From JAXFQS01 sp034178815 (lineage in GTDB: Bacteria; Verrucomicrobiota; Kiritimatiellia; RFP12; DVOR01): a DNA stretch of 5,707 nt. Positions 1 through 5,644 of this stretch are shown here, piece after piece. Each line of letters opens with the position of its first letter. Position 1 is the stretch's first letter. The notes beneath the pieces were generated by a model. The model was not told the DNA's origin and made no database searches. It saw only the letters and a program-made list of their open reading frames with translations. The stretch spans positions 1 to 5,707 of the forward strand of contig JAXFQS010000122.1 of NCBI GenBank assembly GCA_034178815.1, written 5' to 3'. A program made the position numbers and the translations under genes.

Positions 1-94
1 AGCGACTCCCTCTTGGCAGGAGCAATAAAGCCCCCACCGCCAGTCGTAGCCGCGACCCCATTCATTCACACCCATCCGCACGCCAAACTGCCCC
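1..94. other. Unassigned left edge of window
   Basis: This stretch is C-rich and I cannot assign a gene to it. On the + strand, frame 1 stays open from the window edge to a TGA at 112-114, giving a Pro/Ala/His-rich stretch of 37 residues that could be the C-terminal tail of an upstream gene overlapping the next start. Frame 3 is also open past position 94, and frame 2 is closed by TAA at 26-28 and TAG at 47-49. None of these frames shows a recognisable motif, and 94 nt is too little to choose between them. I see no hairpin with a T-run and no convincing promoter. Confidence 0.3.
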
Positions 95-499
95 ATGCGA
101 CACCATCAGGTTGAAGCTTTCGAGAGCCGCTTGAGCCAACTATTGGCCGATGTCGACTGTGAACTGGAGCGGCGCCACCCTGACACCTTCCCCAAACGCG
201 GCGGCAGACCGGAGGCCGGAACCACCTGCCACCCGCAGTATGACGGGCTCTATTCCCTAACCGCCGCCTTCTCAGCGGGAATCGGCAGCGTGCACGGCCC
301 TGGCTATACTGTCACGCTGCGCATCGCCACCCCCGGGACACCCGCGCCCGAGGCCCAATCGCGTCTCCTCGAAGAGGCCCGTGGGCTGATCGCCGAACGC
401 CTTCGCTCCTACTTTCCCAACCACAGCCTCACACTCGCGCGCGAGCCCGGGGGCACGCTCAAAATCATCGGAGACTTGGGCGTCCGCCCGATCGACTGA
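95..499 (+). CDS. Small conserved-looking protein of unknown function
   Basis: This is a 134-residue soluble protein that I do not recognise. It has no signal peptide or membrane segment, so it is probably cytosolic. It starts with a charged, probably helical segment (about 4-28), then a basic Pro/Gly-rich linker (30-48). Next comes a likely beta region (51-79) holding GPGYTVTLRIAT, then an amphipathic helix (about 84-106) ending in SYFP, and finally a strand pair that carries KIIGDLGV near the C terminus. The overall pattern is a small alpha/beta domain. ATG 95 is the only start I can support because the frame is closed just upstream by TAG at 47-49. No Shine-Dalgarno sequence precedes it, so initiation is leaderless-like, coupled to an upstream gene, or SD-independent. 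The codons (many ending in C) resemble the next genes, which supports real coding. An 87-nt gap separates it from the operon downstream. The product function is open. Confidence 0.7.
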   Translation: MRHHQVEAFESRLSQLLADVDCELERRHPDTFPKRGGRPEAGTTCHPQYDGLYSLTAAFSAGIGSVHGPGYTVTLRIATPGTPAPEAQSRLLEEARGLIAERLRSYFPNHSLTLAREPGGTLKIIGDLGVRPID

Positions 500-530
500 T
501 ACCAACCCCTCGCCGCCGAACCTGTCAACC

Positions 531-560
531 TTGCCCACCCAGACCTGCCTATCCTAGAGT
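531..560 (+). promoter_or_regulatory. Possible weak sigma70-type promoter
   Basis: The only gap of useful size inside the gene series (500-586) contains TTGCCC at 531-536 and TAGAGT at 555-560, separated by 18 nt. Each matches four of six positions of the classical -35 and -10 hexamers. If used, transcription would begin about 20 nt before the ATG at 587 and would cover the tightly packed genes. The match is weak, and the consensus of this organism is unknown, so this is a guess based on position as much as sequence. Confidence 0.2.
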
Positions 561-586
561 CCAACAGATACCAAGGAAAGTCCCCC

Positions 587-1273
587 ATGAAAATACAGCT
601 CACGCTCAATCCCGAATACGCCATCCGCTGGACTGCCGTCGCTCTGCTGATGGTCGCCATCTCCATCTGGTCTGTCTACGACGGGAAAGTTTCCTACCCC
701 CGCATGAACCGCCAACTTGAGAAAATCGCTCCGCTCCTCGGCGAGACCGGCATGACCCCCTCGCGCCTCCTCGAAATCGACGGCCGTCAGCGCCGCATCG
801 ACGCCATCTACAGCCAGAACCTCGGAATCCGCAAAGCCCCCCGCCGCCTCGTCGGGCGCATCACCGACCTCGCCAAACAGGCCGAAAAGGCGAAAGCCAC
901 CGTCAAGCCTGGTCACAATTCCGACTTCATCCTCGAACAAAACCGTATCCTGCGCGAGAAGATTCTCGCCCAACCCCTTTGGAGCCCACACGACATCCGC
1001 TCCCAATACATCATGGCTCTTGCCACCCTCCTGCTCGGACTCCTCGCCGCCGCCACCCTCGTCTACCGCCGCGTCCGCGCCGGCTGCCTCGACGGCAACA
1101 CCTTCCGCGGATTCGGAGCCCCCTTCCGCTTCGACGACATCGCCCAGACCGACGAGACCGAGTGGAAGCGCAAAGGCATCCTCAAACTCCGCCTCAAAGA
1201 CAACCGGATCATCACCCTCGATGCCTGGCACTACAACGGCGTCAAAGAGATCCACCGCCGCCTCCAGGCCTAA
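587..1273 (+). CDS. Two-helix membrane protein with a C-terminal soluble domain, function unknown
   Basis: The 228-residue product has two clear hydrophobic segments, about residues 13-30 and 141-160. Between them lies a charged region of about 110 residues, rich in Arg/Lys/Glu and largely helical in appearance. After the second helix comes a basic stretch (YRRVRAG) and a compact domain of about 62 residues (167-228). That domain contains FDDIAQTDETEWKRKGIL and LDAWHYNGVKEIHRRL, alternating strands that end in an amphipathic helix. This resembles the layout of a small PH-like domain, but that is inference from pattern only. The positive-inside rule puts the C-terminal domain in the cytoplasm and the central region outside, so this is probably an inner-membrane protein with a periplasmic loop. 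The start is supported by AAGGAAAG at 573-580, six nt before ATG. It is the first gene of the tightly packed series; the next ATG is 12 nt after its stop. I do not recognise the family. Confidence 0.8.
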   Translation: MKIQLTLNPEYAIRWTAVALLMVAISIWSVYDGKVSYPRMNRQLEKIAPLLGETGMTPSRLLEIDGRQRRIDAIYSQNLGIRKAPRRLVGRITDLAKQAEKAKATVKPGHNSDFILEQNRILREKILAQPLWSPHDIRSQYIMALATLLLGLLAAATLVYRRVRAGCLDGNTFRGFGAPFRFDDIAQTDETEWKRKGILKLRLKDNRIITLDAWHYNGVKEIHRRLQA

Positions 1274-1285
1274 CCCCGAAAAGCT

Positions 1286-2038
1286 ATGAATTCAACCGCC
1301 CGATTCCTTTCCGCCGCACTCCTCCTGACCACCCTCCAGACCACCGCCCAGCCCGAGCCCCTCACCCTCTCCGCCGCCGAACGCCTCCAAGCCTGTACCC
1401 GACAACTCCCCCTCGAACCGCTCGACCTCCACGGCACCCTGCGCCTCAGAAGTTACCGGGGTATTGTCCAGTCCGAAGCCGACTTCACACTCAAATTCCG
1501 CTGGGGGCAAAACCCCCAGCGCATTGAACTCGAACTCCGCCAAAGCGAGACCGCAAACCTCCTCGAACGCGCCGTCCTCACCCGCGACACCACCTGTTCC
1601 CAGACCACCATCCGCCGTTACTCCGCAGACGGCAAACAACTCCCAGCCCCCAACCCAAACGCCACCATTGCCGGCACCGACCTCACCTGGATGGACCTCT
1701 CCCTCGACTTCCTCTGGTGGAAGGATGTCGCCTACGACACCACACCAGACATCGAGCGAGAAGTCATGGGGCGCACCTGCGCCGTGCTCATCGTCAAGCC
1801 CCCGGTCAACTATCCCGGCTACGGCTCCGCACGCCTTTGGCTCGACCTCAAAACCGGCTTCCTCCTCCGTGCTGAACACCTCGCCCCAAATGGCATTCCA
1901 ATCCGCCGTATGTGGGTCCAGAAAGTCGGCAAAACCAACGGTAAATGGATGGTTCGCGACATGGAAATCAAGTCGCCAACCACCAACAACCGGACTATGC
2001 TCTGGATCGATTCCTTGACCACACCCGCGCATGAATAG
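1286..2038 (+). CDS. LolA-like outer-membrane lipoprotein-sorting family protein
   Basis: This is a 250-residue exported protein. An N-terminal signal peptide covers about residues 1-21 (basic R6, hydrophobic 7-17, likely cut after TTA). There is no lipobox cysteine, so the product should be soluble in the periplasm. The mature part follows the pattern of the LolA-like family often named outer membrane lipoprotein-sorting protein: an early strand region DLHGTLRLRSYRG (47-59), the motif GTDLTWMDLSLDFLWWKD (130-147), GRTCAVLIVKPP (162-173), a strand pair ARLWLDLKTGFLLRAEHL followed by NGIPIRRMWV (182-211), and WMVRDMEIKS near the end (221-230). LolA-fold proteins are half-barrels that bind lipid or acyl chains; the exact cargo of this branch is not established. 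The start has only a weak purine-rich GAAAAG upstream, 12 nt after the previous stop. Its end overlaps the next gene by 8 nt, so coupled translation is likely. A 9-bp perfect hairpin lies inside the gene at 1499-1521. It is not classical LolA, so no symbol is given. Confidence 0.8.
   Translation: MNSTARFLSAALLLTTLQTTAQPEPLTLSAAERLQACTRQLPLEPLDLHGTLRLRSYRGIVQSEADFTLKFRWGQNPQRIELELRQSETANLLERAVLTRDTTCSQTTIRRYSADGKQLPAPNPNATIAGTDLTWMDLSLDFLWWKDVAYDTTPDIEREVMGRTCAVLIVKPPVNYPGYGSARLWLDLKTGFLLRAEHLAPNGIPIRRMWVQKVGKTNGKWMVRDMEIKSPTTNNRTMLWIDSLTTPAHE
1499..1521 (+). repeat. Perfect 9-bp inverted repeat, intragenic hairpin
   Basis: CGCTGGGGG at 1499-1507 and CCCCCAGCG at 1513-1521 are exact reverse complements around the five-base loop CAAAA. 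Eight of the nine pairs are G:C, so the RNA hairpin should be very stable. It lies wholly within the LolA-like gene and encodes WGQNPQ and its flanks. No T-run follows, so it does not look like an intrinsic terminator. It may affect translation or mRNA decay, or may simply follow from the amino acids encoded in this high-GC sequence. Confidence 0.75.
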
Positions 2039-3356
2039 CCCCGAGACCGCCCTCCAACTCCTCGCACTCCTAGCCCTATTCGCACTCTCCGCATTCTTCT
2101 CCGGAAGCGAAACCGCGCTCTTCTCCCTTACCCCAGTCCAAATCCAGCGGATGCGTACCTCCAGACCCTCCGCAACCCGCCGGATTGAAGCCCTCCTAGC
2201 AGACCCCGCCAAACTTCTCTCCACACTCCTCGTCGGCAATACAATCGTCAACTTCTGCATTGCCTGGCTTGGCTTCCGCATCATACTCGCCCTCACCGAC
2301 GACAGCCTGGCGGAACTCATCACCATTCCACTCATCACCATCCTGCTACTCCTCTTCGGCGAAATCACCCCCAAACGCATTGCCCTCGCCCACGCCGAGC
2401 GCTACGCCGCCAAAGCCGCCCTTCCCTTGCGCCTCGCCTGCCTCATCCTGCGCCCCGTCGCCGGGCTCCTCAAAGTATCCCCCAAGGCCCAAAAAACCAT
2501 CTTCCGCCCCGAACGTAAAGCTCTCAGCGACGACGAACTCCTCACGCTCATGGAGGTCGGAGAAGAGCAGGGCGGACTCGAATCCGAAGAACGGGACATG
2601 GTCGATGGCATCATCCGGCTTTCCGATCTCAAAGCATCCGATGTCATGACCCCGCGCGTAGACCTCGTCTGCCTCGATAGAGACGACGATCCTGCCGAGC
2701 ACGAAAACCTCATTTCCCGATGCCGCTATCGTCACATCCCCGTCTATGTCAAAACCCCCGACACCATCATTGGATTTCTTCACTCCGATCGCTACCTTCT
2801 GGCCCGCCGCGTGGCGAAGGAGGAAGGGCGCCCGACTCCAATCGCCATTGCAGACTTCATTCGCCCAGCAATCTTCGTCCCGGAAAACCTTCCCCTGGAC
2901 GAATTGCTGATAACCTTCCAACGCAACAGCGAGCGCATCGCCTGCGTCCTAGACGAGTATGGCGGCACCGCGGGCATTGTCACCCGGGGCGACATTCTTG
3001 AGTTGGTCATCGAACCGGTTCCGGACAAGGCCGGCCCCGAGGAGAACCCTGATTTGACGCAAGTTTCGCCCAATCTCTGGATCGTCAACGGGCGAACATC
3101 CCTGGAGGATTTGAATTATGAACTCGACCTCAGACTCGAGGCCGACGACGCCGACCGCATTTCCGGTTGGGTGACCTTTCACTGCGAGACTTTGCCTCGC
3201 CCTGGTATGACTTTCGAGGCCCAGGGGGTGCGTTGCACCATACGGAGTCTGCGGCACCGGGCGGTCGACCAGGTACTCTTGGAAATTCTCCCGAAGGAGG
3301 AACCGGAGGGGGAACCGGCCGAGGATGATTTGTTGCTGATGGGAGGGGCATCCTGA
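2031..3356 (+). CDS. CNNM/CorC (HlyC) family transporter, DUF21-CBS-CBS-CorC_HlyC, probable divalent cation exporter
   Basis: This 441-residue protein has the full standard architecture of the UPF0053/CNNM family, often labelled hemolysin family protein. The DUF21 membrane domain (about 1-150) has helices near 7-29, 62-86, 96-116 and 130-147. It carries the family signatures SGSET (24-28), VGN (68-70) and GEITPK (110-115); conserved polar residues of these helices form the cation site in characterised members. The first CBS motif follows DVMTPR (204-209). The second ends in DEYGGTAGIVTRGDILE (308-324) with the Thr-x-x-Asp pattern (T318, D321) used for adenine nucleotide binding. The CorC_HlyC domain (about 345-420) includes GRTSLEDLNYEL and ISGWVTF. 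Structurally characterised relatives are Mg2+ transporters coupled to Na+; hemolysin names are historical. The start overlaps the previous gene by 8 nt (ATGAATAG) without a Shine-Dalgarno, pointing to translational coupling. Codon use changes sharply near 2940-3000, inside the second CBS region, while the frame remains intact. Confidence 0.93.
   Translation: MNSPETALQLLALLALFALSAFFSGSETALFSLTPVQIQRMRTSRPSATRRIEALLADPAKLLSTLLVGNTIVNFCIAWLGFRIILALTDDSLAELITIPLITILLLLFGEITPKRIALAHAERYAAKAALPLRLACLILRPVAGLLKVSPKAQKTIFRPERKALSDDELLTLMEVGEEQGGLESEERDMVDGIIRLSDLKASDVMTPRVDLVCLDRDDDPAEHENLISRCRYRHIPVYVKTPDTIIGFLHSDRYLLARRVAKEEGRPTPIAIADFIRPAIFVPENLPLDELLITFQRNSERIACVLDEYGGTAGIVTRGDILELVIEPVPDKAGPEENPDLTQVSPNLWIVNGRTSLEDLNYELDLRLEADDADRISGWVTFHCETLPRPGMTFEAQGVRCTIRSLRHRAVDQVLLEILPKEEPEGEPAEDDLLLMGGAS
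3341..3348 (+). promoter_or_regulatory. Strong Shine-Dalgarno for the second CNNM gene
   Basis: GGGAGGGG lies seven nt before ATG 3356, inside the last codons of the preceding gene. It confirms the TGATG junction as the true start and suggests that this gene can be initiated independently, unlike its upstream neighbour, which has no visible site. Confidence 0.65.
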
Positions 3357-4363
3357 TGCAGCTCTTTTCCGACCTGCTAACCCTTTTCTTCCTGCTTCTC
3401 GCGTCGGGATTCTTCTCGGGATTCGAGACGGGGTTTGTCACGCTTGACCGCTTGAGGTTGCTTCATTTGGCCCGGACGACGCCCACGAAGCGGGTGTTGC
3501 TGGCTCGAGACTATGTCCAGGATATGCCGCGCGTTTTGAGCATGATTCTGACGGGGAACAACTTGATCAATGTGGCATTCACGACCTCGGCGGCGGTCTT
3601 TGCGCGGAACTATTTCAAGGGCGAGTTTCTGGAGAACACCTTCAGCCTTGCGGCGATGGCGGGGGTGCTGGTGTTCGGGGAGTTTTTGCCGAAGCTCTAC
3701 TTCAATTCTCGACCATTGGAGCGGACGCTCTTTTATATTCCGGTTTTCCGTGCGGCGGAGTTTTTGCTTCGGCCTGTCACGGCGGTGGCGATGAGTCTGA
3801 CGCGTTGGTTGTCGCCGCCGCGAGCCAAGGCGCGACCGTTTCATGTGACTAGGGAGCACATCATTTCGCTGATGAAAAGTCCGGACAATCCTGCCGGCGC
3901 GGGGATTACGCCGTTTGAGCGGTATATGATTAACCGTGTCTTCGATCTGCAGGCGCTCACGGCCGAGAAGGTGATGACGCCATTGCATCGGGTGGTCTCG
4001 ATTCCGCCTACGGCGTCGCTCTCGGAGGCGCTTGCAGCGGCGCGGGCTTCAGGGCATACGATTCTGCCTATCATTGATTCCGCCGACGGTTCGTGCACGG
4101 GCGTGTTCGACTCGTTTGCGGCGTTGCATATGGTTCCCGAACCTGAACGCTTGCCGGTGGAGCCTGCCTACGCGATTCCGTCGAACCTTGCCGCGGACGA
4201 CATTCTTCCATTGATGCGGAGGCACCGCAAGCTGATTTGCATTGTCCAAAATACGGAGAAGCGGCCGATCGGGTTGGTGACGCAGGAGAACATTCTCAAT
4301 CTGCTCATCCAGGGTATCCGCCCGCACCGGAAAGCGGCTCCGAGAAAGGTCAAAGTCCAATGA
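3356..4363 (+). CDS. Divergent short CNNM-family paralogue, DUF21 plus CBS pair, no CorC_HlyC domain
   Basis: The 335-residue product is a second member of the CNNM/UPF0053 family. Its DUF21 domain (about 1-150) has hydrophobic helices near 4-22, 60-83, 97-112 and 126-147, with the landmarks SGFET (21-25), TGNNLIN (66-72) and GEFLPK (108-113). The CBS pair covers about 200-320, starting with EKVMTPLHRVV (204-214) and ending with GLVTQENILNLLIQG (306-320). It differs from its neighbour in several ways. The second Ser of SGSET is Phe. The DEYGGTAG stretch of CBS2 is replaced by QNTEKRPIG. The Asp of the nucleotide-binding Thr-x-x-Asp pattern is Asn (N312), and the protein stops after a basic tail (PHRKAAPRKVKVQ) with no CorC_HlyC domain. 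It is probably an inner-membrane partner or regulator of the full-length copy, or a transporter with changed selectivity; this is inference. It begins in a TGATG junction with the previous gene and ends in an ATGA overlap with the next. Its codons are rich in G/T third positions, unlike the genes at both ends of the window. Confidence 0.9.
   Translation: MQLFSDLLTLFFLLLASGFFSGFETGFVTLDRLRLLHLARTTPTKRVLLARDYVQDMPRVLSMILTGNNLINVAFTTSAAVFARNYFKGEFLENTFSLAAMAGVLVFGEFLPKLYFNSRPLERTLFYIPVFRAAEFLLRPVTAVAMSLTRWLSPPRAKARPFHVTREHIISLMKSPDNPAGAGITPFERYMINRVFDLQALTAEKVMTPLHRVVSIPPTASLSEALAAARASGHTILPIIDSADGSCTGVFDSFAALHMVPEPERLPVEPAYAIPSNLAADDILPLMRRHRKLICIVQNTEKRPIGLVTQENILNLLIQGIRPHRKAAPRKVKVQ
4345..4349 (+). 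promoter_or_regulatory. Shine-Dalgarno-like site that fixes the lipoprotein start
   Basis: AAAGG at 4345-4349 lies ten nt before ATG 4360. The same frame is open further upstream to an ATG at 4237, but that extension would overlap the CNNM gene by 127 nt and would hide the signal peptide. The site, the ATGA overlap and the lipobox 17 residues after ATG 4360 all choose the shorter form. Confidence 0.5.
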
Positions 4364-4791
4364 AACAGATTCACACGATTCTCGCTTTCCTATTCCTTCT
4401 TTCTGGCTGCGTCAGTTGGCAGGCGCAGATTGCCAGGCGCATTGCGGAGCACCCCGAGCATGTGGCGAACTTGACCGAGGCGGACCAGGCTCGCATCCGG
4501 AAGGGTGAGTTGAAAGTGGGTGATTCGAAGGGCGTGGCTTGGTGCATCTACGGTCAACCCGACCGTCGGCTGAAGAGCGCCACCCCGCAGTTTGAAGAGG
4601 AAACCTGGATCTACACCACCGTCCAGATCGATCCCTACGGCTATCCCGCCGCGCCCTGGTATCGCCAGTCCTATCGCGGGGGCTACGCCGTCTACCCCGT
4701 CTCCCAGCCCTATGTCTACGAGGAGGAGACCCTGCGCATCGTCTTCCGCAACGGGTTTGTCTACAGTTTCCGCGCCACATTGGAAGAGTAG
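4360..4791 (+). CDS. Small lipoprotein with BamE/SmpA-OmlA-like pattern
   Basis: From ATG 4360 the product has 143 residues and a textbook lipoprotein signal: MKQIH, a hydrophobic core (7-14) and the lipobox LSGC with the acylated cysteine at 17. The residue after the Cys is Val, not Asp, so there is no classical inner-membrane retention signal and outer-membrane anchoring is likely. The segment 25-70 (RRIAEHPEHVANLTEADQ, then IRKGELKVGDSKG and YGQPDRR) follows the pattern of small BamE/SmpA-OmlA-like domains, where a helix leads into a VGDS-type turn and a GxP motif; ETWIY (81-85) fits the following strand. A Tyr/Pro-rich insertion (92-120) precedes a last strand pair (EETLRIVFRNGFVYSFRATL). 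BamE itself assists outer-membrane protein insertion, but this protein is not shown to be BamE, and many unrelated lipoproteins share the fold. It overlaps the CNNM gene by 4 nt, and one nt separates it from the mutarotase. Codon use switches back to C-rich within the gene near 4570. Confidence 0.83.
   Translation: MKQIHTILAFLFLLSGCVSWQAQIARRIAEHPEHVANLTEADQARIRKGELKVGDSKGVAWCIYGQPDRRLKSATPQFEEETWIYTTVQIDPYGYPAAPWYRQSYRGGYAVYPVSQPYVYEEETLRIVFRNGFVYSFRATLEE
4782..4788 (+). promoter_or_regulatory. Shine-Dalgarno-like site of the mutarotase gene
   Basis: GGAAGAG lies four nt before ATG 4793, within the last codons of the lipoprotein gene. It supports this start over an in-frame ATG at 4592, whose extra 67 residues are Ser/Pro-rich and out-of-frame shadow of the lipoprotein gene, with no counterpart in the mutarotase family. 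Confidence 0.45.
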
Positions 4792-4792
4792 T

Positions 4793-5644
4793 ATGAAGAC
4801 CCAAAGTTCAGTCGAGGCCGGGCTCGAACGCCTCACCCGCCAATTCGGCGCCCCCGGACGCATCTCCTTCGCGGCAGGCCCCAACGACCTTCCAATCGTC
4901 CGGCTCGCCAGCCCCTTCGGCTCCGCCGAATTCACCCTCTACGGCGCGCAACTCCTCACCTGGCGCCCTATCGGCCACGCCCCCGTACTCTACCTCAGCC
5001 CAAAAGCTGTCTACCAACCGGGGCAACCCATACGAGGCGGCATCCCCATTTGCTTCCCATGGTTCGGGGCCAAAGGTTCCTACCCGCGACACGGCTTCGC
5101 ACGCACCTGCGAATGGCGCCTCAAGCGCACCTCCTACGACAAAGAGTTCACCCAGATCGAAGCCGAACTTCTCTATAGCCAAGAGACCCTCCGCCTATTC
5201 CCCCACCATTTCCAAGCCCGCCTCGAAGTCACCCTCGGACGCAAACTCTTCCTCGAATTCACCGTACTCAACCTCGACGAGCACCCCTTCGACTACACCG
5301 AAGCCCTCCACCCCTACCTCGCCCTCGCCGACACCACACAGGCCACCATCACCCCCCTCGACATCCACCCCGGAAACGCCCCCATCGACCGCAACATCCC
5401 ACTCAGCCCCGATGGACTCCTCTGCGAACTCCACGACCCCACACTCAAACGAGACATCCTCATCGAAGCCGACGACTGCGACTCCGTCCAAATCTGGAAC
5501 CCAGCCGCCCCGCTCCCAGATATCCCCCCCGACGCCCACCGACGCTTCCTCTGCGTCGAACCCGCCAACACCCTCGCCCCCGTCCACCTCAATCCAGGCG
5601 AACAACACACCCTCACCCTCCGACTCCAACCCAGACTCGCCTAA
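4793..5644 (+). CDS. D-hexose-6-phosphate mutarotase (aldose 1-epimerase superfamily, YeaD-like)
   Basis: This 283-residue cytosolic enzyme should interconvert the alpha and beta anomers of glucose 6-phosphate or related hexose 6-phosphates. The length is normal for the YeaD/YMR099C branch of the aldose 1-epimerase superfamily (galactose-mutarotase beta-sandwich fold). Family motifs appear in order: FGSAEFTLYGAQLLTW (42-57), LYLSPKA (66-72), PIRGGIPICFPWFG (79-92) with the phosphate-side Arg at 81, RHGFAR (99-104) with a conserved His at 100, EALHPYLALAD (170-180) with His 173, IWNP (234-237), and FLCVEPAN (252-259) with Glu 256 as the expected catalytic base. All expected catalytic positions look present. 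The chosen start, ATG 4793, is one nt after the lipoprotein stop and has GGAAGAG upstream. The codons are extremely C-ending. It closes the operon; no other sugar gene is visible, so its link with the envelope genes may only be co-transcription. The start could be a few codons off, but the identity is solid. Confidence 0.92.
   Translation: MKTQSSVEAGLERLTRQFGAPGRISFAAGPNDLPIVRLASPFGSAEFTLYGAQLLTWRPIGHAPVLYLSPKAVYQPGQPIRGGIPICFPWFGAKGSYPRHGFARTCEWRLKRTSYDKEFTQIEAELLYSQETLRLFPHHFQARLEVTLGRKLFLEFTVLNLDEHPFDYTEALHPYLALADTTQATITPLDIHPGNAPIDRNIPLSPDGLLCELHDPTLKRDILIEADDCDSVQIWNPAAPLPDIPPDAHRRFLCVEPANTLAPVHLNPGEQHTLTLRLQPRLA

Noticed and set aside
1..96. Short open frame on the - strand starting at 96 and leaving the window, rich in Gly and Trp
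   Set aside because: Only about 32 codons are visible, with no ribosome-binding site or motif. The C-rich + strand here makes stop-free antisense frames likely by chance.
554..1255. Antisense open frame of 233 codons opposite the two-helix membrane protein
   Set aside because: The translation is Gly/Val/Glu/Asp-rich and repetitive, as expected for the complement of C-ending codons, and it has no motif. The + strand gene has a Shine-Dalgarno site and clear membrane helices.
979..1527. Pro/Arg/His-rich open frame of 182 codons on the + strand
   Set aside because: It spans the junction of two real genes in another frame, and its low-complexity composition comes from C-rich sequence.
1464..2018. 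Ser/Pro-rich open frame of 184 codons on the + strand
   Set aside because: It lies inside the LolA-like gene in a shifted frame. The real frame has a signal peptide and family motifs.
1292..2380. Long antisense open frame of 362 codons across the LolA-like and CNNM genes
   Set aside because: It runs opposite two well-supported genes, and its translation changes character along its length without any domain. C-ending codons on the + strand remove stop codons in antisense frames, which explains its length.
3296..3325. Short direct repeat with GGAACCGG units near the end of the first CNNM gene
   Set aside because: The units are short, imperfect and encode an acidic Glu/Pro tail, so chance and codon composition explain them.
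2031..3356. Hemolysin/toxin role for the CNNM proteins
   Set aside because: The hemolysin label of this family is historical. The DUF21, CBS and CorC_HlyC domains point to cation transport, and no toxin feature is present.
4237..4359. N-terminal extension of the lipoprotein from ATG 4237
   Set aside because: It would bury the lipoprotein signal 41 residues inside the protein and overlap the CNNM gene deeply.
4592..4792. N-terminal extension of the mutarotase from ATG 4592
   Set aside because: The extra 67 residues are a Ser/Pro-rich shadow of the lipoprotein frame and have no counterpart in the family. ATG 4793 has a ribosome-binding site and gives the normal length.
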